Shown: positions 1 to 7,725 of the stretch, piece by piece
Position numbering within the stretch: the stretch's first letter is position 1
Layout of the letters: each line of letters begins with the position of its first letter
Source of the DNA: Euperipatoides rowelli
Lineage: Eukaryota > Onychophora > Udeonychophora > Euonychophora > Peripatopsidae
Assembly: GCA_003024985.2 (NCBI GenBank)
Contig: PXIH01S0037818.1
Length of the DNA stretch: 10,165 nt
Strand: one strand, 5' to 3'
Notes under the pieces: model-generated
Seen by the model: the letters and a program-made list of their open reading frames with translations, nothing else
The model's database searches: none
What the model was told of the DNA's origin: nothing
Made by a program: the position numbers and the translations under genes

Positions 1-110
1 AGGGTAAAATGAGAAATAAATAACTAAACTGGCTTGTAGTTCTGGAATAAACTTATGTGTGTATGTGTAAAGAGGCAATTAGGTGCAGGATGTCAATGCA
101 CTATTTTTGG

Positions 111-128
111 GTTATGTAGATACATAAC
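111..128. repeat. Near-perfect palindrome, 8-bp arms, 2-nt centre
   Basis: The arms GTTATGTA and TACATAAC are exact reverse complements separated by GA. The sequence is AT-rich, so it could be chance, a small hairpin, or a dyad-symmetric protein site. Nothing nearby shows a function. Confidence 0.5.
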
Positions 129-241
129 AGGTTATCATTCTCATCAGTGTTTTTGGACATGGACCTGGGGCAACATGAAAAATTGCCATAAGAGGGCCTA
201 TTTAAACAAACATGTTATTGTGTGGCCTTAGTTGGTGTTTG

Positions 242-280
242 ATCCAGGTTTACAATCAACTTAAAAGGTGGAACCTGGAT
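242..280. repeat. Inverted repeat, 9-bp arms (ATCCAGGTT / AACCTGGAT)
   Basis: Two exactly complementary 9-bp arms at 242-250 and 272-280 flank a 21-nt loop. It lies about 30 bases in front of the candidate ORF1 start of copy A, where it could form a stem in the element's 5' leader RNA. The role is inferred only from position. Confidence 0.5.
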
Positions 281-628
281 TGATGGATTCTGGCAAGGCT
301 TCACCAGATGGAGGCTGAAAACCAGTCTGAGCTTCAGTCTTTGCTGACACCAAGTTGTGCTAGTCAGCAAACTTCTAGCAGCAACAAACCTTTTTTGTAG
401 ATTCCTTCTTCAGCTGGAACAGTTTCTTTCAAGTCTAAATTTAGGATCAAACTTAAATAAATCTTATGATGAGACTAGAAAGCTTAAACAGTTTACAGAC
501 TGTAACTTTGAAAAGTCCTATACCAAAAATAAATTTTGGGCTAGTTACATCAAATAAAGACACATCAGATTGTGATTCCGGGTTTTGTATCCCTACTTCC
601 ATTTTTCAGAAAATCAGCTTTGAACCTG

Positions 629-648
629 AAAAAAAAAAGTTTTTTTTT
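629..648. repeat. A10-G-T9 homopolymer foldback
   Basis: Ten A, one G and nine T form an almost perfect self-complementary run inside ORF1 of copy A, where it reads as KKKFFF. The matching part of copy B (about 5038-5060) has no such tract, so it arose in copy A. Homopolymer expansion is the simple explanation. Confidence 0.7.
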
Positions 649-1021
649 CAATCTCAGGCTAAAACCATTCAGAATTTAAGCAATATTCACAACACTTATA
701 TTGCTTCTATACCTACTGACAACTATCATGTTCCTTTGAGCCTACACAAGATCAAAACCTTTGGACAGGTTGCTGCTCAACATCCAATAACTGATTCAAT
801 CCCTTCAGATAGAACTACACATTTTTGTGGATTGGTTGTGGAGACTAAGAAGTTCCACATTTGATGATTATGCTACTGCAATAGAAAAAATGACTGTAAA
901 GATCTCTTGTTTTCATAGGCCAAAGCCCTGACAACCAATATTATGTTATGGCTTTTCTTACAAAACCTGATTTAGTTCAAAAGATTGTTTCCCTAGGCAT
1001 TACCATCAAGGGAAAGTGATT

Positions 1022-1045
1022 ATGTGTGACTCATAATGTGTGACT
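1022..1045 (+). repeat. Short direct repeat of ATGTGTGACT
   Basis: The 10-mer occurs at 1022-1031 and 1036-1045, followed by a TG run. Copy B has a shorter stretch at the matching position (about 5420-5445), so this looks like a local tandem duplication in copy A. It adds stops and shifts frame between the FDDYA segment and the RRM-like segment that starts near 1050. Confidence 0.6.
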
Positions 1046-1323
1046 GTGTGTGCCAGCTACAAAATTAATAATTACTAATGTTCTCTCATTTTTTGAAGAT
1101 GAGGTAATCCTGAAAGCCTGCAGTGAATTTGGTAGCCCTGTTTACAGTAATTTAAGGAGAATACCTAGCTCCACAAAATCCCAGGAGTTTAAACACCTAT
1201 TTAGTTTTAGGAGAGAGAGAGCTCCTCATTGTCTTGGATGATGAGGGGTTCATTCCAGATGAAATAGTTGTGTTCTCACATAATAAATTTTATACACTTG
1301 GCATTTCTGCACCAGGGATTAAC

Positions 1324-1365
1324 TGCTACAACTACAGAATTATAGGTCATAAAGCATCACCATGC
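1324..1365 (+). other. Damaged CCHC zinc knuckle, copy A ORF1
   Basis: Fourteen codons have C-x2-Y-x4-H-x4-C spacing. The second zinc ligand (codon 1333-1335) is Tyr (TAC) where copy B has Cys (TGT). The preceding residues FYTLGISAPGINC parallel FYKLGIPTPGLTC in copy B, which confirms that the two are homologous. Confidence 0.85.
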
Positions 1366-2370
1366 ACAGCTCTACACAAAACAACTTTTGCTGTTTCATC
1401 TAAAATGAAGACAGCAAAGATGAATCCTGGGAGATCTCCTCATTCACTTAAACAATCATGGTCCTTCTTTCCAGCATCTGGCACAATTGAGTGTTTTAAA
1501 ACCACAACCTTCAAATGCCAAGATCCAATGAAAACAGGAATCACAAACAATTCTTGACACTAGTATTCAGATGAGCTTTGGAATTTTTCCAACCTCCAAC
1601 ACATTCAATTGACCCATCCAGACACCCATATACAATATCCAAAGCAATTTTCAAGTGGAAAATCCTTCACTTCAAAGGATGGTTGGACTGTGGCAACAAG
1701 TAATAAAAAGAAAGAAAAAATGATAACCATATGTGGCATTAGTACAGCCTATGTAAAACCAAAAAAGTAATTAAAAAAAGATAAAATTTCAGATGTCAAA
1801 TCTTTGACACTACAAACCAAGCTATCTGATGATTCTATATCTTTAGATGACTCTGCAAATGATGATATTAAAAGAAAAGACACAACCTTCTCTGAGTACA
1901 TGTAAAAGGAAAATTAAAAATTATAAAGCAAGTAATACCACAGTGGATGCTAATAATTTAGAGAAAGGTAAAGACTCTGATAGAAAACCTCTGCATCCAA
2001 ATAAAAATGAACTCACCAAAGGTGATGGTACTTCAAGTTCAACTGTCATTTCCCAGCATAAACAAGTACAACAACTCTTCAAAGCAGGCAAACCCTGGAA
2101 TTCCCGGACAGAATTTGTCACTGCTCAGCCAATTGTTGAAGAACTATTGTCATCTGTCTGGTCCCTTAGGACCACAAGAATAAGAGTTGTCAATGTATCT
2201 TTCCAGGAAAAATTCACCAACCTCCTCACATATTTGGCTATTACCATTGCAGCAATCCCCCAAACAGGCATGGGTAGCCAAATTAATAAGTTTCTTGTCA
2301 ATATAAAACAGGAGGTTGTTTCCTCATCTTACCAAGGCAGTAGGAAGTATAGAACTTCTAAAACCTAGTT

Positions 2371-3225
2371 ATGGATTGTCTTTGTTTGGGTTACTTAAAT
2401 GCAACCAACCGTCTTGGCTGACATAACCAACAAGAAAATTTTAGAATCAGAATAGTTAACAAGGGTCTCACTCTGTGTGGTGTTCAGGAAACCAACTTTA
2501 AAAGGATTCCAGATGACCACACTTATGGTTCATGTTCAGGATTACCCACTGATAAACTTCATGCTGGCTAGGCTATTTGGTATAATAGAAAATAAGTGGT
2601 GGTGCATGAATCTTGTGACATAGTACACAATCAAGTTCAGGAGCTGTAATGCACTGTAAATGGAATCAACATGGTCATTTACAATGTTCATCTGCCTCAT
2701 CATGGCCCAGGTCTTGCCCTGGCATTGTCAACCTGGGACAACAGATTGCAAACATGGGGAATCCCAGTTCCCTTTCTGTCCAATAAAAATGACAATACTG
2801 ACACCACAATACTTCCACCACTACTTCAGAAGCAACATGCCATGGCTTTCCTACTATGCCATACTTTGCAGCTAATATCATTAAACCCTACTTTGTCTGT
2901 GTTGGTGATTTTAACATGCAACTTTAGTGCCTAACATCTGTTTGGAAATCATAATGGATAACATGTCGGGCCTCCAAGGAGAACTAATTGTGGAATGATT
3001 TGACTCAATTATTAAAAATTGTATGGATACAGACAAATGCAGTGATTTGGCAGAGTCAATACCCCTTGTGGAAGCAAATAGGAGTACCTAAAAGCTGACA
3101 AAAGTTGATGTTAACTTGTCCCATTTTACCATGTTTTTATCATCTGCACATCTATTTCAGTCATGTAGGACAAATTGCTGGAAATAGTTCAAAATTATCT
3201 AAATCAATCAAAAAAGTCTATTTCA
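2371..3225 (+). pseudogene. ORF2 fragment of LINE copy A: APE-type endonuclease domain
   Basis: This is the start of ORF2, whose endonuclease nicks target DNA for target-primed reverse transcription. ATG 2371 lies two bases after the ORF1 stop and leads into LGYLNA, the N-terminal LN block of the fold. In the same frame come GVQETNF (catalytic Glu codon 2488-2490), IWYNRK, and NGINMVIYNVHLP (YNVH at 2680-2691). In another frame VCVGDFNM follows (GDFN at 2904-2915, the Asp/Asn active-site block). A weaker KVDV at 3101-3112 may correspond to the SRID block. Stops interrupt the main frame several times (near 2434, 2569, 2590 and 2647) and a frameshift lies near 2870. The last SDH-type block and all of the reverse transcriptase are absent. 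Confidence 0.78.
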
Positions 3226-3343
3226 CCCCTTCATCATCATACGGTTGGGGCATAGTGGGTTTAGTACGTAGTAGGAATTAGGGTCCAGGGTAAGGGTAAG
3301 ATTAGGCATGTAAATTTTAAAAAGGCTGCTATTAATATGGTAA
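3226..3343. other. Spacer with degenerate TTAGGG-like stretch
   Basis: Past the end of recognisable copy A there is a short stretch without coding signal. Positions 3278-3306 read as loosely repeated hexamer-like units (TTAGGG, CCAGGG, TAAGGG, ATTAGG), resembling the vertebrate telomere unit. It is too short and irregular to call an interstitial telomeric repeat with confidence. Confidence 0.3.
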
Positions 3344-4154
3344 ATGGGACAGTTTGGTCAGGTTCTAGGCACTCATGAAGCAATTGAGTCAGCTAAACCT
3401 GAACCACAAATTTTGGACTTCTGTGAAGAGGCTGGGAATGACCTGAATAGTGAATTTAAAAATGGAGAGATGGATATTGACAAGGTTCCAACTTAGAAAG
3501 GGTACTAGTTTTGATTAGAGGACAATATGAACTACAACAGGTTGTATTCCGCATTGCAACTAAAGTATTAATGGATGAAATGATAATGAGTGTTAATGAG
3601 GGGAAATCTGGGGCATAGATTTGATGGCGGCCCAAGCAGAGGTGAAGATGAACAAGACAGAGTCTGACCTGGTGCCAAGCTTGGCTACTTAGGGACAGAA
3701 GCTTGTACACAGCCAGACAGCAATGTTTCAAATGTTACTGGCCATGTAAGACTGTATACCAGTGGAAAAGGTGTTTTGTTCCCCACAACAAGAGCAGTTT
3801 TCCAGTCAAGAATCAGTTTCAGTCTTAAGTAAATCTTTGAACATGGTTTTTAAACATCATAGTTTGAAAGAATGCAGAGTTAGCACTGTGACAAATAGTG
3901 ATATTCCGCTTCAACAATGTCAAAAAATTGATGCTCTACCAATTAATATGGAAGATCAACCACTAGATGGCACCATGAAAATTTTACAACAGTGGCAAGA
4001 ACTGATATCTATACTGCCAAAATTGGGAAATTCTATGAAAAATATTGTGTTTAAGATTGATGATATTAACCTAGAAAGCAAATTTAACCAGCCCTCAAAT
4101 GGCAATAGGACTACAGGTATAACAAAAATAGAGCATAAAAGAAAAGCCACATAG
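3344..4154 (+). pseudogene. Unrecognised gag/ORF1-like relic with Cys-x2-Cys remnant
   Basis: I do not recognise this protein. The pieces are: ATG 3344 (MGQFGQVLG, then an acidic stretch) to TAG 3494; an overlapping frame at 3481-3615 reading ERVLVLIRGQYELQQVVFRI; a third piece reading QQCFKCYW, with cysteines at 3723 and 3732; and an open frame 3762-4151 (LPINMEDQPLDG..., ending EHKRKAT) to TAG 4152. Cys-x2-Cys followed by aromatic residues, downstream of a hydrophobic and acidic N-terminal half, resembles a gag or LINE ORF1 protein with a zinc knuckle, but the His and last Cys are not in place. It does not align with ORF1 of copy A or B. It could be ORF1 of another LINE, gag of an LTR element, or a host-gene relic. 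The frames are broken, so it is not functional. Confidence 0.35.
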
Positions 4155-4558
4155 TCTAGAGTTTTGGCACCATCCAATGTCCATTAGTTAACAACAAGAT
4201 CATCCACTGATTGTTGTATTGTAGTGGAAAGAATTTAATGATGGATAAATGGATAGATAGATAGATCAACCGACCGACAGACAGAGAGAGTGAGAGAGAG
4301 ATGGATCAGTAGATATATATATATATAGATAGGCAGGTAGCTAGATAGATAGATATATCCACAGAAATCCAACATTATTTCCTCCAGGTTGTGGTTTGCA
4401 TAGTGTTAGTAGCTGGTTACTTTAGGCTGAAATCCACTTGAAGGTCGATTCAGCCTATTGTTTCATAGTTTGGAGACCATTTAAAGGAGGCCAAACATAT
4501 GGATGGTTCCCAGCATGAGACATCATTGCAATGTTAATTGTTGGAGGATAAAATATAG
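4155..4558. other. Spacer between the gag-like relic and copy B
   Basis: Apart from the microsatellite at 4241-4358 I see no coding or structural signal. The last 200 bases could be the 5' untranslated region of copy B, but nothing matches the lead-in of copy A. A TAG at 4556-4558 closes the copy B ORF1 frame on its 5' side. Confidence 0.4.
4241..4358. repeat. Compound GATA/GACA/GA/TA microsatellite
   Basis: The order is an imperfect GGATA/GATA run, a GACC/GACA run, a GA run, a TA run (about 4312-4326), then GATA again. It is interrupted and therefore old. Compound tracts of this kind are common in animal genomes. It sits between the gag-like relic and copy B. Confidence 0.9.
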
Positions 4559-6690
4559 GTTATAAAAGCTGATATTCCATCCACACTAACTTTACTACAA
4601 AGCTCCGAGAATGCATCTGCTTCCCAAGAACAGCCAGCCTCTCAGCCAGAAGCCAAGTCCACTGCACAGCCTGCTTGTGCCCACAAGTCACAGCATGCCC
4701 AAGCTGTTTTGGAAGCCAATAGTCAGCATTCCCATGCTGAGCAACCAACTATTGGCTTAGTAGCCCCTCCAGAGGCTATCTTTCCAGCTGAGGTCTCTTA
4801 CCCTTATAAGGGAGAGATTTTGCCCCAGATGGAGCATTTTCCAAGTCAAAACCAATTCCCAACCTTATATAAAAAACAATGAGAATACAAGATTTCAACA
4901 CTTTCCGAAGAGTAACGTTTTAGAGGATAGTCCAATTCCAGAATTTTTTCTGGAATAGTAACTAAAAATAGAGATGAAAATTATTGTTATTCCACTTATC
5001 GTCCTCATCCCTCTATTTTGCAGAAAATTAATTTTAATGAAAAAATAAGTATTCTGCTTCAAACCAACCAATAGCTAATAATATAACACCACAAATAGGA
5101 CCAGATAACNTTGAAATGTCTGCCAATGTTGACTCTGGCTCTAACCAAACTGCAGGGTCTAAATCTTATGCCAAAACCACCGCACCACAGGCAGTGGCAG
5201 AGTCAATCACCACCTGTGGAACAACATCTGATTGTGGATTTCTAGTGTAGAGAATTAAAGGCTCCACCTTTGATGATTATGCTAAAGCAGTAGACATTGT
5301 AGCAGGAAAGAAATAACTGTTTTTTATTGGCTAATGTCCTGGTAATCCACAGTATGTGCTTGCTTTTCACCAAAAATCATTTGAAAAAATTGTAATGAAT
5401 GGAATAACTATTAACAGTAAATGGGTATGTGCCACTAATATCAGTTGCCCAGCAACAAAACTCATAGTCAGTGATGTTTGGCCATTCATATCAGTTGAAT
5501 TAATAATTAAGGCATGTAGTGAGTTTGGTTCCCAGTTTATGATAGCCTCAGAAGGATTCCCAGTTCCACAGATCTAAGGAATATAAGCACTTGCTGAGCT
5601 TCCAAAGTGAACTACTAATTGTCATTGATGAGAACAAAAGAGTCCAAGAAAATATTATTTATACTCATAATAAATTCTACAAGCTAGGTATTCCAACCCC
5701 TGGTTTAACCTGCTATAATTGTTGGGGCACTGGACATATTGCATCTACATGCAAACTGTATTGTGTGGAGGATAAATCTCAAAAACTTTCACATACTCAT
5801 GGTTTGAATAAAGCTAGGGAGCCACAACCTTCAACTTTTCTTATTACAAATGAGAAATCCTCATCCTTATCACTAAAATTCTCAAATACATTTATTTTCA
5901 ATGATGAGATTGTACAGAAACCTCATGTGTCTAAACAAACTTCTGACAGTCCTGCCAGAGAGAGTTTTGGTATTATTTTTCCTCTGATCAAGGATATTCC
6001 ATTAAACCAAGATGTCACTTCACTTTAACTCAAACAACAGAAGAAAGAGATGACAGAATCCAATCAAACTTGAAAGACTGCTGCCAAAAATAAAAATAAT
6101 GCTAAATCAACAATCTTGAAGCCTGAATCTATTGGTGCCTTGCAACCTAGCAAACACCTAAGTTCAATCATCTACCTGATAATAAGTTATCTAATTTGTT
6201 CACATTGGAGACAAACAAGCCCTCTGAAGAGAGTATTAGTGACTGTTCACAGAGCACATAATATGGTATAGGGAGAAGAAAGAAGAAAGAAACTAGTAAT
6301 CTTAATCAGACAGAATATTCCTCTAATGAGAAATCAAGTTTCTTTTTTCAAAACTGACTCAACCAAACTTAGTACAGAGACATCTATAGGGAAAAAAGCC
6401 CCCTCATTTATTGGTAATACAACAACTGAGACAGTACAGTGCTGAATTTAGGGAAAAACAACCCAAACACTTGCAGAAAAAATCAATGACTCTCAACCCA
6501 TTATTAAGAGTCAGTTTCTTCTGTATTTACATTATGCACTGCTAGGAAGAGGACTGCTTTGATCTCACTCCAAGATAAATATCCTAATGTCTTGGATTGC
6601 ATATAATTTTTCTGCCCTTAATGCCTCAATCAGTGTGCACCACACAAGCTATCAGGGCTGTCCATGACTCAAATAGTAAGAAGTCAAGAG
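4559..6690 (+). pseudogene. ORF1 relic of LINE copy B (RNA-binding, CCHC-type)
   Basis: The frame is open from 4559 to TGA 4880 with no ATG at its head. It encodes a Ser/Gln/Ala/Pro-rich N-terminus whose counterpart in copy A follows ATG 308. Next come GIVTKNRDENYC (about 4952), STFDDYAKAV (about 5260), a frame at 5356-5577 reading CPATKLIVSDVWPFI and KACSEFGS (RRM-like), and a frame at 5591-6028 with LLIVIDE, FYKLGIPTPG and the CCHC knuckle at 5711-5752. After TAA 6026 the same frame carries a Lys-rich linker to about 6180, another frame carries KLSNLFTLETNKPSEESIS (matching the acidic patch of copy A), and SSVFTLCTARKRTALISLQD near 6518-6580 matches the C-terminal end of copy A ORF1. The knuckle is intact, but at least three frameshifts and many stops make the protein impossible. 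One undetermined base lies at 5110. Confidence 0.8.
5711..5752 (+). other. Intact CCHC zinc knuckle, copy B ORF1
   Basis: Fourteen codons encode CYNCWGTGHIASTC, an exact C-x2-C-x4-H-x4-C knuckle. Such knuckles bind single-stranded nucleic acid in gag proteins and in ORF1 proteins of many LINEs. It follows an RRM-like region, the arrangement expected for Tx1-type ORF1. Confidence 0.93.
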
Positions 6691-7725
6691 CATTGAAATC
6701 ATAATTATGAGTACATCCATCTGGGAACATTAAATGCTGCTGGTTTGACTAAGCCCCACAAGAGGTCCTGTGTGGAGTCTTTGTTTCTTAAAAAATAAAT
6801 TACACTTTGTGGAACTCAGGAATCCAATTTCAAAACTATACCCAGGTCCATATCCCCTGATATGGACTTAGATACTGCCATACAAATCTGGACTGACAGG
6901 TTGAGATTTTTGGGAATACATGTCACACTTCCACCTCAACAACTGTGACATAGTGAACCCATTATCAGACAACCTGTACCTACAGTGGGTAAAAACAATG
7001 AATTTTATTTTAAAAAAAGTGATATTTCCCCTTCTTTTGAACGTATAGTTGATTTTAATCATCTAGACAAACACCTGGATGACAGATTATGGACCAAAGC
7101 AAAACATAGACAAAGGCTAAAGCTGTTGTTGTCTGCAATAAATAATAGTGTCATTCCTATGTCAATGGCTGTAGTGCCCACCCAAGGCACCAGAGGACAA
7201 TCTGTATTCCATTACATCTGTATCCCAGATAACTAGATTCCCAAGCTAAGGAAATTCTCAGTTTCAACATTTTATAAAACTGATCATTCTTTGCTTGAGG
7301 CTCAAATCTGTATCTCCAGCCGGAAATGGTAGAAGCCTCCCTGACTGCAATGACTGCATTTTTGGAGGATCACATCAACAGAACCAATAGGTCTCCATTT
7401 GCTTCCATTCTGGGAACAACTTAAGGTCAATGTGTCACTTTTGCCCAAAACTTCTGNAAACAAAACAGATGGAGGATAATATCAAATGACCAGAGTCAGT
7501 TAAGGTAAAAAATATCCAAGTGAAATCCTCTTTCTTAGAGATGGGACCACTAATCATATAATGAGTTCAAGACAAGATATTTCTAAAGCATTGGTCTCTT
7601 ACTACAGTAAGCTATACACTCCTGAGATGCCTACCATCAAACCACCTGAAGACATGGCCTTTGGTATTAAAAAGATATATGCTGAGGATTATGAATTTCT
7701 GAATGAACCAATCCAACTAATATAA

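Larger units (their letters stand above)
1..307. other. Noncoding lead-in / possible 5' UTR of LINE copy A
   Basis: No reading frame here has a recognisable product. The stretch ends at the ATG (308) that is the best candidate start for ORF1 of copy A, so part of it may be that element's 5' untranslated region. It holds two short inverted repeats (111-128 and 242-280). I see no clear similarity to the 4359-4558 stretch in front of copy B, so the boundary between genomic flank and 5' UTR cannot be placed. Confidence 0.4.
308..2368 (+). pseudogene. ORF1 relic of LINE copy A (RNA-binding, CCHC-type)
   Basis: ORF1 of such elements makes a nucleic-acid-binding protein that packages element RNA. 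ATG 308 opens a Ser/Gln-rich N-terminus that hits TAG at 398. Matching segments then appear in frame from 466 to about 861, from 854 (FDDYATAIEK), from 1050 (PATKLIITNVLSFF...KACSEFGS, RRM-like), from 1222 to about 1902 (LLIVLDDEGF, then the knuckle), and from about 1890 to the TAG at 2366-2368. The knuckle at 1324-1365 keeps Cys, His and Cys, but the second Cys is Tyr. Downstream lie a Lys-rich linker, an acidic SLDDSANDD patch and a final LSSVWSLRTT region with a counterpart in copy B. Frames change at least four times and stops interrupt at 398, 1555, 1561 and about 1768. One shift lies on the GA tract at 1211-1221. It is dead; assignment as Tx1-like ORF1 is likely. Confidence 0.78.
308..3225 (+). 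mobile_element. LINE copy A: Tx1-like non-LTR retrotransposon, 3' part missing
   Basis: Two consecutive broken reading frames run on the plus strand: an ORF1 ending at 2368, and an ORF2 beginning at 2371 that carries endonuclease motifs only. Segment-by-segment translations match copy B (4559 onward), for example the CPATKLIVSD / VPATKLIITN block, the FDDYA block, the CCHC region and the LN...LCG.QE block. No reverse transcriptase follows, and recognisable sequence fades between about 3150 and 3225. Truncation on the 3' side is unusual for LINEs, which normally lose the 5' end, so a later deletion or rearrangement is more likely than incomplete insertion. Clade assignment (L1 superfamily, Tx1-like) rests on remembered family architecture. 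Confidence 0.8.

Noticed and set aside
1921-2121. Minus-strand open frame of 66 codons
   Set aside because: It is the antisense shadow of the ORF1 C-terminal segment of copy A; the plus-strand frame has a counterpart in copy B.
2660-2875. Open frame MESTWSFTMFICLIM... resembling a signal peptide
   Set aside because: It is an out-of-frame shadow of the copy A endonuclease segment NGINMVIYNVHLP, which matches copy B and the family.
3231-3290. Possible tRNA-derived SINE (GC-richer stretch after TTCATCATCAT)
   Set aside because: I looked for A-box and B-box sequences at suitable spacing and found neither, and there is no A-rich tail.
3456-3731. Minus-strand open frame of 91 codons
   Set aside because: It is antisense to the gag-like relic, has no recognisable motif, and its composition is what an antisense frame would give.
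3956-4177. Minus-strand open frame of 73 codons with hydrophobic stretches
   Set aside because: It is antisense to the plus-strand frame 3762-4151. Its hydrophobicity follows from the complement of Lys/Asn-rich codons, and there is no supporting motif.
4561-4568. TATAAAAG, a perfect TATA-box-like octamer
   Set aside because: It lies inside the open ORF1 frame of copy B in AT-rich DNA. LINE promoters are usually internal and TATA-less, so it is most likely chance.
4560-4748. Minus-strand open frame of 62 codons
   Set aside because: It is antisense to the Ser/Gln-rich N-terminus of copy B ORF1, which has a plausible counterpart in copy A.
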